Source: Burkholderia catarinensis (lineage in GTDB: Bacteria > Pseudomonadota > Gammaproteobacteria > Burkholderiales > Burkholderiaceae). Taken from it: a DNA stretch of 64,000 nucleotides. Positions 42,663 through 51,336 of this stretch are shown here, in pieces. The translations under genes were made by a program, and so were the position numbers. A model generated the notes under the pieces. It saw only the letters and a list, made by a program, of their open reading frames with translations, was not told the DNA's origin and ran no database searches. The stretch lies in NCBI RefSeq assembly GCF_001883705.2, contig NZ_MDEQ02000014.1, positions 124,001 to 188,000 of the forward strand, written 5' to 3'. Each line of letters opens with the position of its first letter. Within the stretch, counting starts at the first letter, position 1.

Positions 42663-43565
42663 ATGCAAAGCACCCTCTCCCAATCGCCCGGTAGCCGTTT
42701 TTCGCAGTACATGGCGCTGACGAAGCCGCGTGTCACGCAGCTCGCGGTGTTCTGCGCGGTGATCGGCATGTTCCTCGCGACGCCGGGCATGGTGCCGTGG
42801 CATGTGCTGATCGGCGGCACCGTCGGCATCTGGCTGCTGGCCGGCGCCGCGTTCGCGATCAACTGCCTCGTCGAGCAGAAGATCGACGCGATGATGCGCC
42901 GCACCGCGTGGCGTCCGTCCGCGCGCGGCGAGATCACGTCCCCGCAGATCCTGCTGTTCTCGGCCGTGCTCGGCAGCGTCGGCGCATGGACGCTCTATAC
43001 GTTCACGAACCCGCTGACGATGTGGCTGACGATCGCGACGTTCGTCGGCTACGCGGTGATCTATACGCTGCTGCTCAAGCCGATGACGCCGCAGAACATC
43101 GTGATCGGCGGCGCGTCGGGCGCGATGCCGCCGGCGCTCGGCTGGGCCGCGGTCACCGGCGCGGTGCCCGGCGACGCATGGATCCTCGTGCTGATCATCT
43201 TCGTGTGGACGCCGCCGCATTTCTGGGTGCTCGCGCTCTATCGCCGCAAGGATTACGAGAACGCGGGCCTGCCGATGCTGCCCGTCACGCACGGCGAGAA
43301 GTTCACGCGGCTGCACATCCTGCTGTACACGGTGATCCTGTTCGCGGTCACGCTGATGCCGTTCATCTCCGGGATGAGCGGGGCCGTCTACCTGGCGAGC
43401 GCGGTGCTGCTCGGCGCGGTGTTCCTCGCGTATGCGTGGAAGATCTACCGCGATTACTCGGACGAACTCGCCCGCAAGGCCTTCCGCTACTCGATCGTCT
43501 ACCTGTCGCTGCTGTTCGCCGCGCTGCTCGTCGATCACTATGCACGCCCGTTGCTCGGCGTGTAA
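42663..43565 (+). CDS. ctaB: Protohaem IX farnesyltransferase (haem O synthase)
   Basis: This 300-residue UbiA-family enzyme adds the farnesyl group to haem B. Features: QYMALTKPRVTQLAVFCAVIGM, INCLVEQKIDAMMRRTAWRP (first Asp region), GGASGAMPPALGWAAVTG, WTPPHFWVLALYRRKDYENAGLPMLP (second region). ATG 42663 follows the ctaA stop by 8 bp; GTG 42651 overlapping that stop is also in frame. Confidence 0.95.
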   Translation: MQSTLSQSPGSRFSQYMALTKPRVTQLAVFCAVIGMFLATPGMVPWHVLIGGTVGIWLLAGAAFAINCLVEQKIDAMMRRTAWRPSARGEITSPQILLFSAVLGSVGAWTLYTFTNPLTMWLTIATFVGYAVIYTLLLKPMTPQNIVIGGASGAMPPALGWAAVTGAVPGDAWILVLIIFVWTPPHFWVLALYRRKDYENAGLPMLPVTHGEKFTRLHILLYTVILFAVTLMPFISGMSGAVYLASAVLLGAVFLAYAWKIYRDYSDELARKAFRYSIVYLSLLFAALLVDHYARPLLGV

Positions 43566-43583
43566 CCGCACGGTTTGAACGCA

Positions 43584-44201
43584 ATGCTCCATTCACGGTT
43601 CGGGCGCCGCGCGCGCCAAGGCTGGATGCTCGCGTGCGCATTCACGGCAGCGCTGCTGCTCGCCGGATGCGACAACGCGCCCAAATTCCAGAATCTCGAC
43701 ATCACCGGCAACACGCAGTTCGGCAACGATTTCTCGCTGCCCGATACGGCCGGCAAGGTGCGCGCGCTCGCCGACTTCAAGGGCCGTGCGGTCGTGATGT
43801 TCTTCGGCTATACGCACTGCCCGGACGTGTGCCCGACCACGATGGCCGAGCTGTCCGAGGCGCTGAAGCAGCTCGGGCCCGACGCCGCGAAGCGCGTGCA
43901 GGTGCTGTTCGTCACCATCGATCCGGAGCGCGACACGCCGGCGCTGCTCGGCCAGTACGTGCCCGCGTTCGATCCGTCGTTCATCGGCCTGCGGCCGGCC
44001 GACGAAGCGGCGCTGAAGAAGGTCACGAAGGATTTCCGCGTGTACTACGCGAAGGTGCCCGGCAAGACGCCCGGCAGCTATACGATGGATCACACCGCCG
44101 CGAGCTACGTGTTCGACCGCAACGGCAAGCTGCGCCTGTTCGTGCGCGACGGCCAGGGCCCCGGCCCGTGGGTCCACGACCTGAAGCTGCTGGTCGACTG
44201 A
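43584..44201 (+). CDS. SCO1/SenC family copper-assembly lipoprotein
   Basis: This 205-residue lipoprotein (lipobox LLLAGC, Cys29) has a thioredoxin fold with the copper motif HCPDVCP (Cys79, Cys83) and a conserved His in YTMDHTAASYVFD. SCO proteins metallate the CuA site of subunit II. A TTG at 43575 is in frame upstream. It is the last oxidase-assembly gene; it ends 18 bp after ctaB begins the pattern of short gaps in this operon. Confidence 0.94.
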   Translation: MLHSRFGRRARQGWMLACAFTAALLLAGCDNAPKFQNLDITGNTQFGNDFSLPDTAGKVRALADFKGRAVVMFFGYTHCPDVCPTTMAELSEALKQLGPDAAKRVQVLFVTIDPERDTPALLGQYVPAFDPSFIGLRPADEAALKKVTKDFRVYYAKVPGKTPGSYTMDHTAASYVFDRNGKLRLFVRDGQGPGPWVHDLKLLVD

Positions 44202-44341
44202 GCGGTATCCGTCGGGCGCACGGCCCGGCGATTACGTGACGGCCGCCGCGCGCCGTCGCGCATTCTCTCTTTCCTCGTTGTCTGCATGCGCCGCCTGTCG
44301 GGCGGCGCGTCGGCATGCGCGCGCGCCGCGCCGGTATCGCG

Positions 44342-44632
44342 TTACGGCAGCGCCGGCACGTTGAAGCCGGAGGCGGCGCGCGTGATGCGGAATTCCGTCA
44401 CGCGATACGTGGCGAGCCCCTCGGTGACGAACGGGTCGGTCGCCAGGATCGCGTCGAGTTCGTCGCGATCGATGCGGGCCGCGAGGATCACGCCGCCTTC
44501 GCGCGGCACCTTCGGCCCCGCCGCGATGAAGATGCCCTTGTCGAACTGCGGCTGCAGATACGCACGGTGGCGTTCGAGCGCGTCGTCGATGCGCTCGAGC
44601 GACGCGGTGTAGTGGATGTCGATGACGTACAT
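44342..44632 (-). CDS. YciI-like protein
   Basis: This 96-residue protein matches the YciI family: MYVIDIHYTASLERIDDALERHRAYLQPQFDKG with conserved His, AAGPKVPREGGVILA and DPFVTEGLATYRVTEF. Members have a ferredoxin-like fold; Haemophilus YciI was proposed to be enzymatic (His-Asp pair), but the function is not settled. It converges with SCO1 across a 140-bp gap that contains a CGCCGCC-TGTC-GGGCGGCG hairpin near 44286. Confidence 0.85.
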   Translation of the reverse strand: MYVIDIHYTASLERIDDALERHRAYLQPQFDKGIFIAAGPKVPREGGVILAARIDRDELDAILATDPFVTEGLATYRVTEFRITRAASGFNVPALP

Positions 44633-44773
44633 GGGATGGCCCTGGAATGATGCCGGTGCTTCGCGCGCCGGCCAGCCGGTCTTTGTAGCACAAGCGGATG
44701 CGGGTGTCGCGCGGGCGCGCCGCGTTGCGGGGGCGCTGCCTGTCGATCGTCGGTTCGTCGCGATGGCGCGTAT

Positions 44774-44800
44774 TCAAGTTGTAAGGCTCGTTGCCGTAAA
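44774..44800 (+). promoter_or_regulatory. FliA (sigma-28) promoter of the chemoreceptor gene
   Basis: TCAAGTTG-N11-GCCGTAAA matches TAAAGTTT-N11-GCCGATAA at 6 of 8 bases on each side with exact spacing. It lies 75 nt before the chemoreceptor gene, as expected for motility-coupled expression. Confidence 0.6.
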
Positions 44801-44874
44801 TAAAAGAGCAACCGTTTGCGCGCGGCAGGCCGTTCGCGCGCATCGCGCGTATCGACATCGACAAAGGCACGCAG

Positions 44875-46512
44875 ATGAGCAGAATGAGTTTGAACCGCAA
44901 GCTGTGGCTCGCGCTTGCGCTGGTATGGATCGGTCTTCTCGGCGTCGGCGCATGGAGCGCGTACGAGACGCGCGCGACGATGCTCGCCGAACGCAAGGCC
45001 GGCATCGCGAATCTCGTCGACTCGGCGGCCGGCATCGTGACGGCGTATCACGCGCTCGCGCAGAGCGGCACGCTGCCCGAGGCCGACGCGAAGCGCGATG
45101 CGCTCGCGAGCCTTGCGGCGATGCGCTACGGCGATTCGGGCTACGTGTTCGTGATGGACTCGAAGCCGGTCGTGCTGATGCATCCGACGCTGCCGAAGCT
45201 GGTCGGCACGCAGGTCGGCGACTATCTCGATCCGGACGGCAAGCCGCTGTTCGTCACGATCCTGAACGCCGCGAAGGCGACCGGCAGCGGCTTCGCCGAA
45301 TACCGCGGGCGGTTGCCGCACAGCGAGACCGCCGTGCCGAAGATCAGCTACGTCACGCGTTTCGCGCCGTGGGACTGGAACATCTCGAGCGGCGTGTTCC
45401 TGAAGGACCTCGACACCCTCTACTACCGGACGCTGCTCGGCCACCTCGCGGTCGTGTTCGTGATCGGCTTCGTGATCAGCGCGGCGATGCTGGTGATCAT
45501 CCGCAACGTGCGCGGCAATCTCGGCGGCGAGCCCGACGAAGCGGCCGCGCTCGCGGCGCGCATCGCGCAGGGCGACCTGACGCAGCCGGTACCCGTGCGC
45601 GCGGGCGACCGCACGAGCATGATGGCCGCGATGCGCGACATGCAGGCCCGGCTGCAGGCGACGATCGGCGGCATTCGCCAGTCGGCCGAGTCGATCGCGT
45701 CGGCGAGCCGCCAGATCTCGGCCGGCAACGACGACCTGTCGCAGCGTACCGAGGAGCAGGCCGCATCGCTGGAAGAGACGGCCGCGAGCATGGAGCAGCT
45801 GACCGCGACGGTGAAGCAGAACGCGGACAACGCGCGGCAGGCGAGCGGGCTCGCGAACAACGCGTCGGACATCGCGCGCACGGGGAGCGACGTGGTGAAC
45901 CGCGTGATCGGCACGATGGGCGAGATCGACGACAGCTCGCGCAAGATCGCCGACATCATCGGCGTGATCGAGGGCATTGCGTTCCAGACCAACATCCTCG
46001 CGCTGAACGCGGCGGTCGAAGCCGCGCGGGCGGGCGAGCAGGGCCGCGGCTTCGCGGTGGTCGCGGGCGAAGTGCGTTCGCTCGCGCAGCGCAGCGCGAC
46101 GGCCGCGAAGGAGATCCGCGAGCTGATCGTCGATTCGGTCGAGCGCGTGCGCAACGGTTCGACGCTGGTCGGCCAGGCCGGCACGACGATGGGCGAGATC
46201 CTGCAGGCCGTTGCGCGCGTGACCGACATCATGGGCGAGATCGCGGCCGCGTCCGAGGAGCAGGCGAGCGGCATCACGCAGGTCGGGCGCGCGGTCACGC
46301 AGATGGACCAGGTGACGCAGCAGAACGCGGCGCTCGTCGAGGAGGCCGCCGCGGCCGCCGCGTCGCTGCAGGAACAGGCCGCGCGGCTGCGCGACGCAGT
46401 CGGCGCGTTCCGGGTCGGCGACGCCGGCGGCCTGTCGCCGCGCCGGGCCGGCGAGCGGCCGGTCGGACCGGCATTCGGCACGAAGGCGGCCGATGAGGCC
46501 GTGGCGGCGTGA
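44875..46512 (+). CDS. Methyl-accepting chemotaxis protein with Cache sensor
   Basis: This 545-residue receptor has a membrane helix (about 8-28), a periplasmic single-Cache domain (YGDSGYVFVMDSKPVVLMHPTLPKLVGTQV; WDWNISSGVFLKDLD), a second helix (about 187-208), a HAMP domain and a cytoplasmic signalling coiled coil with the tip EGIAFQTNILALNAAVEAARAGEQGRGFAVVAGEVRSLAQRSA split around residues 365-410. The ligand is not predictable; related Cache domains bind small carboxylates. No C-terminal CheR-binding pentapeptide is seen. Confidence 0.92.
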   Translation: MSRMSLNRKLWLALALVWIGLLGVGAWSAYETRATMLAERKAGIANLVDSAAGIVTAYHALAQSGTLPEADAKRDALASLAAMRYGDSGYVFVMDSKPVVLMHPTLPKLVGTQVGDYLDPDGKPLFVTILNAAKATGSGFAEYRGRLPHSETAVPKISYVTRFAPWDWNISSGVFLKDLDTLYYRTLLGHLAVVFVIGFVISAAMLVIIRNVRGNLGGEPDEAAALAARIAQGDLTQPVPVRAGDRTSMMAAMRDMQARLQATIGGIRQSAESIASASRQISAGNDDLSQRTEEQAASLEETAASMEQLTATVKQNADNARQASGLANNASDIARTGSDVVNRVIGTMGEIDDSSRKIADIIGVIEGIAFQTNILALNAAVEAARAGEQGRGFAVVAGEVRSLAQRSATAAKEIRELIVDSVERVRNGSTLVGQAGTTMGEILQAVARVTDIMGEIAAASEEQASGITQVGRAVTQMDQVTQQNAALVEEAAAAAASLQEQAARLRDAVGAFRVGDAGGLSPRRAGERPVGPAFGTKAADEAVAA

Positions 46513-46715
46513 CGCGTGCGGCTGATGCGCGATACGCATAAACGCAACTAACGGCCGAGTCGCGCATGCGCCGCCGGCACTGCCGCGGTGCATACCCATA
46601 TGAGCGGGATGTATTTCACTTCCCGCCGATCCTGTGACACCATTTGCCCCTTCCTGCGAGTCGGGGCATACCCGTATCGCGCCCCATTTCAAGTAAGCAA
46701 GAAAGCGAGAAACAG

Positions 46716-47531
46716 ATGAAGCGTCGCAGTCTCCTGAAGGTGTTTTCCGTGCTGGCCACCGGTGCAGCGCTGACGTTGTCGGCGGGCGCGCACGCCGAAG
46801 ACAAGGTGATCAAGGTCGGTACGGTCGCCGGCCCGGATTCGGAAGTGTGGCAGCTCGTGCAGAAGGTCGCGAAGGAGAAGGAAGGCCTGAACGTGAAGGT
46901 CATCGAGTTCAACGACTACGTGCAGCCGAACGCGGCGCTCGACTCGGGCGACCTCGACGCGAACAGCTTCCAGCACCAGCCCTACCTCGACAGCCAGGTG
47001 AAGCAGCGCGGCTACAAGCTCGTCAGCGCGGGCCTGACCTACATCTCGCCGATGGGCGTGTACTCGAAGAAGTTCAAGTCGCTGAAGGACCTGCCGCAAG
47101 GCGCGAAACTCGCGGTGCCGAACGATCCGTCGAACGAGAACCGCGCGCTGCTGCTGCTGCAGACGCAAGGCGTGATCAAGCTGAAGGCGGGCGCCGGCAC
47201 GGGCGGCAACAACGCGACGGTGCTCGACATCGCCGACAACCCGAAGAAGCTGAAGATCTCCGAACTCGACGCCGCGCAACTGCCGCGCGTGCTGTCGGAC
47301 GTCGACGCGGCCGTGGTCAACACGAACTACGCGCTGGCCGCGAACCTGCAGCCGACCAAGGATGCGATCGCGCTCGAATCGCTGACGAGCCCGTACGCGA
47401 ACCTGATCGCCGTGCGCGCGAAGGACAAGGACCAGCCGTGGGTGAAGAAGCTGGTCAAGGCGTACCAGTCGCAGGAAGTGAGGGAGTTCATCAAGAAGCA
47501 GTTCAAGGGCTCGATGGTCGCGTCGTTCTGA
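46716..47531 (+). CDS. MetQ/NlpA family ABC transporter substrate-binding protein
   Basis: This 271-residue protein has a signal peptide (ending SAGAHA) and the NlpA fold: KVIKVGTVAGPDSEVWQLVQKVAKEK, FNDYVQPNAALDSGDLDANSFQHQPYLD and KLAVPNDPSNENRALLLLQ. Family members bind methionine or related amino acids. Two points are unusual: no lipobox Cys follows the signal peptide, and no ATPase or permease gene is adjacent, so it must work with components encoded elsewhere. ATG 46716 has GCGAGA upstream. Confidence 0.9.
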   Translation: MKRRSLLKVFSVLATGAALTLSAGAHAEDKVIKVGTVAGPDSEVWQLVQKVAKEKEGLNVKVIEFNDYVQPNAALDSGDLDANSFQHQPYLDSQVKQRGYKLVSAGLTYISPMGVYSKKFKSLKDLPQGAKLAVPNDPSNENRALLLLQTQGVIKLKAGAGTGGNNATVLDIADNPKKLKISELDAAQLPRVLSDVDAAVVNTNYALAANLQPTKDAIALESLTSPYANLIAVRAKDKDQPWVKKLVKAYQSQEVREFIKKQFKGSMVASF

Positions 47532-47562
47532 ACGCCGCACACCGGTCGGACCGCTGAACGCA

Positions 47563-47590
47563 AAGGGCCTGCATCGCGCAGGCCTTTTTT
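47563..47590 (+). terminator. Intrinsic terminator of the metQ-like gene
   Basis: GGCCTGC-ATCGC-GCAGGCC (47566-47584), extended by weaker pairs, is followed by six T's. Confidence 0.9.
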
Positions 47591-47648
47591 CATTGGCGTG
47601 GCCGATCGACGGCCGCGCGGCGCCTGGCGCGCGGCATTCCGCGCCGGC

Positions 47649-47957
47649 TCACATCTCGCCGCGCCGCGAGCAGATCGACATGATCTGCTGGATCGCGTAG
47701 TTGTCGCGCACGCCCGGCAGCGACTGCACGACGCACTCGTGAAAGCGCCGCTCGCGCGGCAGCAGCATCGCGTTGTTGCGGTACAGCGCGTCGCACGAGC
47801 GCTGGATCAACTGGGCTGCCGCGCCGTTGCGGCTTTCGCGCAGCGCGTTGAGCATGCAATCGTCGTATTGCGCATCGCCGTCGGTCAGCGCGAACGCCGC
47901 ACCCGGCAGCGCCAGCGCGACAGCCGCGAATGCGATGGCTCGGATCCCCCGTTTCAT
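47649..47957 (-). CDS. Small secreted four-cysteine protein, function unknown
   Basis: This 102-residue protein has a signal peptide (MKRGIRAIAFAAVALALPGAAFA) and a mature domain of ~78 residues with four cysteines (DDCMLNAL, RSCDALY, HECVVQSL, SICSRRG) likely forming two disulfides. It resembles the four-cysteine family named after Vibrio VF_A0006; I know no function. AGGG stands close upstream of ATG 47957. It converges with the metQ-like gene. Confidence 0.7.
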   Translation of the reverse strand: MKRGIRAIAFAAVALALPGAAFALTDGDAQYDDCMLNALRESRNGAAAQLIQRSCDALYRNNAMLLPRERRFHECVVQSLPGVRDNYAIQQIMSICSRRGEM

Positions 47958-48288
47958 CTGCCCTCCGATGGAGTGGATTGGGTCGGCCGACAGCATAACG
48001 TAAAGCCGCGAGCGCGGCTGACGCGTTGCGTCGATGCGGTCGGGAATCGCCGCCGGCCGGGCTTCGCGGGCAGTCGCGCGGCGCTCTCGGGCACCGCGAA
48101 ACGGGGCGCCGCGTGAAAGCGAGGGGTCAGGCGGTGGTCTGCGGAAATGGTATCCTCGTGCGTTCGCCGCTGCACGCCTTCCCGGGGCGCGCGGGCCGGC
48201 CGCCCCTGCGTTGCACGCGCGGCGGCGCCCGCCTGACGGCGGCGGGAATCCATCATCCAGAACCGACACAATACGGGGGAGACTACCC
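47958..48288. other. Divergent intergenic region
   Basis: This 331-bp gap separates the four-cysteine gene (minus) and the ABC transporter operon (plus). GGGGGAG (48276-48282) is the SD for the transporter binding protein. TATCCT (48151-48156) could be a -10, but no -35 fits. No operator, riboswitch or conserved structure was recognised. Confidence 0.4.
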
Positions 48289-49254
48289 ATGAAGCGATTC
48301 AAGACTCGCGCGATCCGTTCGATCACGGCCGGCGTGGCCGCACTCGCGCTGGCAGGTGCCGCGCATGCCCAGACCGTCAAGGTGCTGTCGATCGTCGACC
48401 ATCCGGCGCTCGACGCGATCCGCGACGGCGTGCGCGCCGAGCTGAAGGCGGAAGGCTACGGCGACGACAAGCTCAAGTGGGAATACCAGAGCGCGCAGGG
48501 CAACACGGGCACCGCCGCGCAGATCGCGCGCAAGTTCGTCGGCGACCAGCCCGACGTGATCGTCGCGATCGCGACGCCGGCCGCGCAGGCGGTCGTCGCG
48601 TCGACGAAGAGCGTGCCGGTCGTCTATTCGGGCGTTACCGACCCGGTCGCAGCACAGCTCGTGAAGGGCTGGGGCCCGTCGGGCACCAACGTGACGGGCG
48701 TGTCCGACAAGCTGCCGCTCGATCGCCAGGTCGCGCTGATCAAGCGCGTCGTGCCGAATGCGAAGACGGTCGGCATGGTCTACAACCCGGGCGAGGCGAA
48801 TTCGGTCGTCGTCGTGAAGGCGCTCAAGGAGATCCTCGCGAAGCAGGGGATGACGCTGAAGGAAGCGGCCGCGCCGCGCACCGTCGACATCGGCCCGGCC
48901 GCGAAGAGCCTGATCGGCAAGGTCGACGTGATCTACACGAACACCGACAACAACGTCGTGTCCGCGTACGAAGCGCTCGTGAAGGTCGCGAACGAAGCGA
49001 AGATCCCGCTCGTCGCCGGCGATACCGACAGCGTGAAGCGCGGCGGCATCGCGGCGCTCGGCATCAACTACGGCGACCTCGGCCGCCAGACGGGCAAGGT
49101 CGTCGTGCGCATCCTGAAGGGCGAGAAACCGGGCGCGATCGCGTCGGAGACGAGCAGCAACCTCGAGCTGTTCGCGAACACGGGCGCGGCCGCGAAGCAG
49201 GGCGTCACGCTGTCGCCGGATCTCGTGAAGGAAGCGAAGACGGTCATCAAGTAA
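48289..49254 (+). CDS. ABC transporter substrate-binding protein (TrpX-like)
   Basis: This 321-residue protein has a signal peptide (ending GAAHA) and the periplasmic two-lobed fold of the ABC_sub_bind family: VKVLSIVDHPALDAIRDGVRAELK, DVIVAIATPAAQAVV, PVVYSGVTDPVAAQLV, TVGMVYNPGEANSVVVVKALK, VIYTNTDNNVVSAYEALV. Related streptococcal TrpXYZ systems take up tryptophan, but the ligand here is unverified. It is followed by permease and ATPase genes. Confidence 0.9.
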   Translation: MKRFKTRAIRSITAGVAALALAGAAHAQTVKVLSIVDHPALDAIRDGVRAELKAEGYGDDKLKWEYQSAQGNTGTAAQIARKFVGDQPDVIVAIATPAAQAVVASTKSVPVVYSGVTDPVAAQLVKGWGPSGTNVTGVSDKLPLDRQVALIKRVVPNAKTVGMVYNPGEANSVVVVKALKEILAKQGMTLKEAAAPRTVDIGPAAKSLIGKVDVIYTNTDNNVVSAYEALVKVANEAKIPLVAGDTDSVKRGGIAALGINYGDLGRQTGKVVVRILKGEKPGAIASETSSNLELFANTGAAAKQGVTLSPDLVKEAKTVIK

Positions 49255-49394
49255 GCCGCGGCCCGACCGCCGCGCTTGGCAGGCCCGATCCGGGCCTGGA
49301 CGACATCGCCGGACGGGCGGCTCCCACCCGGGGCCGCCCGTTCGCTTCGCCCGGCCGTACACGTCCGGCCGGGAAGCAACAGGATTTCCCCATC

Positions 49395-50291
49395 ATGTCT
49401 CTGTTCTCGTTACTGGGCGCCCTGGAGATCGGCCTGATCTTCAGTCTCGTCGCCCTCGGGGTGCTGATCTCGTTTCGCATCCTCAACTTCCCCGACCTCA
49501 CCGTCGACGGCAGCTTTCCGCTTGGCGGCGCCGTCGCCGCGACGCTGATCTCGGCCGGCTACGACCCGTTCAGCTCGACCTGCATCGCGATCGTCGCGGG
49601 CGCGGCGGCCGGCTTCATCACGGGCTGGCTCAACGTGCGCCTGAAGATCATGGATCTGCTCGCCAGCATCCTGATGATGATCGCGCTCTATTCGGTGAAC
49701 CTGCGGATCATGGGCCGGCCGAACGTGCCGCTCATCACCGAGCCGACGATCTTCACCGTGCTGCAGCCCGACTGGATGCCCGACTACGTGCTGCGCCCGG
49801 CGCTGCTCGCGATCGTCGTCGTGGTCGCGAAGCTCGGTCTCGACTGGTTCTTCTCGTCGCAACTCGGCCTCGCGATGCGCGCGACCGGTGCGAATCCACG
49901 GATGGCGCGCGCGCAAGGCATCGCGACCGGCCGTGCGACGCTCGCCGGGATGGCGCTGTCGAATGCGCTCGTCGCGCTCGCCGGCGCGCTGTTCGCGCAG
50001 ACCCAGGGCGGCGCGGATATCTCGATGGGGATCGGCACGATCGTGATCGGGCTGGCCGCCGTGATCATCGGCGAGACGCTGCTGCCCGCGCGCCGGCTCG
50101 TGCTGACGACGCTCGCCGTCGTGCTCGGCGCGATCGTTTACCGCTTCTTCATCGCGCTTGCGCTGAACAGCGAATTCATCGGCCTGAAGGCGCAGGATCT
50201 GAACCTCGTGACGGCCGCGCTCGTCACGATCGCGCTGGTGCTGCCGGCGACGCGCAAGAAGCTGTTCGCGCGCAAGAACGGAGGGGCATGA
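49395..50291 (+). CDS. ABC transporter permease (TrpY-like)
   Basis: This 298-residue protein has about eight hydrophobic helices with FSLVALGVLISFRILNFPDLTVDGSFPLGGAV, LDWFFSSQLGLAMRATGANPRMARAQG (coupling-type loop) and FAQTQGGADISMGIGTIVIGLAAVIIGE, typical of branched-chain amino acid-type permeases. ATG 49395 follows a 140-bp gap after the binding protein. Its stop is 1 bp before the ATPase ATG. Confidence 0.92.
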   Translation: MSLFSLLGALEIGLIFSLVALGVLISFRILNFPDLTVDGSFPLGGAVAATLISAGYDPFSSTCIAIVAGAAAGFITGWLNVRLKIMDLLASILMMIALYSVNLRIMGRPNVPLITEPTIFTVLQPDWMPDYVLRPALLAIVVVVAKLGLDWFFSSQLGLAMRATGANPRMARAQGIATGRATLAGMALSNALVALAGALFAQTQGGADISMGIGTIVIGLAAVIIGETLLPARRLVLTTLAVVLGAIVYRFFIALALNSEFIGLKAQDLNLVTAALVTIALVLPATRKKLFARKNGGA

Positions 50292-50292
50292 C

Positions 50293-51087
50293 ATGCTGTC
50301 CGCACAAGACCTGAAACTCACGTTCAATCCCGGCACGCCGATCGAGACGCGCGCGCTGCGCGGGCTGTCGCTCGAGATTCCCGACGGCCAGTTCGTCGCG
50401 GTGATCGGCTCGAACGGCGCCGGCAAGTCGACCTTCCTCAATGCGGTCAGCGGCGACCAGCCGGTCGATGCGGGGCGCATCGCGATCGATGGCACGGACG
50501 TCACGCGCAAGGCCGCGTGGGATCGCGCGCACCTCGTCGCACGCGTGTTCCAGGATCCGATGGCCGGCACCTGCGAGGCGCTGACGATCGAGGAGAACAT
50601 GGCGCTCGCGACGGCGCGCGGTGTGCGGCGCGGTTTCCGGGCCGCGCTCGACCGCCCGTCGCGCGAGCTGTTCCGCGACAAGCTGCGGCTGCTGAACCTC
50701 GGGCTGGAAAACCGGCTGACCGACCGGATCGGGTTGCTGTCGGGCGGCCAGCGGCAGGCCGTGAGCCTGCTGATGGCGTCGCTGCGGCCGTCGCGGATCC
50801 TGCTGCTCGACGAGCATACGGCCGCACTCGACCCGAAGACGGCCGCGTTCGTGCTGGAGCTGACCGCGCGCATCGTTGCCGAGAGCAAGCTGACGACGAT
50901 GATGGTCACGCATAGCATGCGGCAGGCGCTCGACTACGGCGACCGCACGGTGATGCTGCACCAGGGGCAGGTCGTGCTCGACGTGTCGGGCGACGCGCGC
51001 AAGGGGCTCGATGTGCCGGACCTGCTGCAGATGTTCGAGAACGTGCGTCACGAGCAGCTCGACGACGACGCGCTGCTGCTGGGCTGA
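50293..51087 (+). CDS. ABC transporter ATP-binding protein (TrpZ-like)
   Basis: This 264-residue ATPase has Walker A GSNGAGKST, Q-loop RVFQDPMAG, signature LSGGQRQAVSLLM, Walker B ILLLDEHTAALDP and the switch His in VTHSMRQAL. It energises the preceding permease. GGAGGGG (50280-50286) overlaps the end of the permease gene. A 16-bp stem-loop follows. Confidence 0.95.
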   Translation: MLSAQDLKLTFNPGTPIETRALRGLSLEIPDGQFVAVIGSNGAGKSTFLNAVSGDQPVDAGRIAIDGTDVTRKAAWDRAHLVARVFQDPMAGTCEALTIEENMALATARGVRRGFRAALDRPSRELFRDKLRLLNLGLENRLTDRIGLLSGGQRQAVSLLMASLRPSRILLLDEHTAALDPKTAAFVLELTARIVAESKLTTMMVTHSMRQALDYGDRTVMLHQGQVVLDVSGDARKGLDVPDLLQMFENVRHEQLDDDALLLG

Positions 51088-51098
51088 AGCAACGCGAT

Positions 51099-51138
51099 CG
51101 GAGCGGCGCGATGCGGAGTGCTGCATCGCGCCGCTCCG
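51099..51138 (+). terminator. Long stem-loop after the ABC transporter operon
   Basis: A perfect 16-bp stem (51099-51114 with 51123-51138) encloses an 8-nt loop 11 nt after the stop. There is no T-run, so it may protect the 3' end or act as an imperfect terminator. Confidence 0.5.
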
Positions 51139-51306
51139 GCTGCGGGCCGGTCGGCATGGATGGTCGGGCTCATTGGGCCCGGCACGGGAGACCGTGGCCC
51201 GGACGCGCCGCGGCATGGCGGTCGCCTGGGCTTTTTCCCCTGGTTTTCCTCTGACGAAAGGCCGGTTTCTCGCCGGTGCTGTGCGAGGCGGGCGCATTGC
51301 CATATA

Positions 51307-51322
51307 CTGTATATCCATACAG
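51307..51322. promoter_or_regulatory. LexA (SOS) box
   Basis: CTGTATATCCATACAG has the CTGT-N8-ACAG form of the proteobacterial SOS box. It is 14 bp before the imuA ATG, so bound LexA would block the promoter of the imuA-imuB-dnaE2 operon. Confidence 0.88.
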
Positions 51323-51336
51323 TTGTGGGTGGCGTC

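Noticed and set aside
48289..51087. T-box or tryptophan leader controlling the TrpXYZ-like operon
   Set aside because: The 331-bp upstream gap shows no T-box features, Trp-rich leader peptide or terminator/antiterminator pair.
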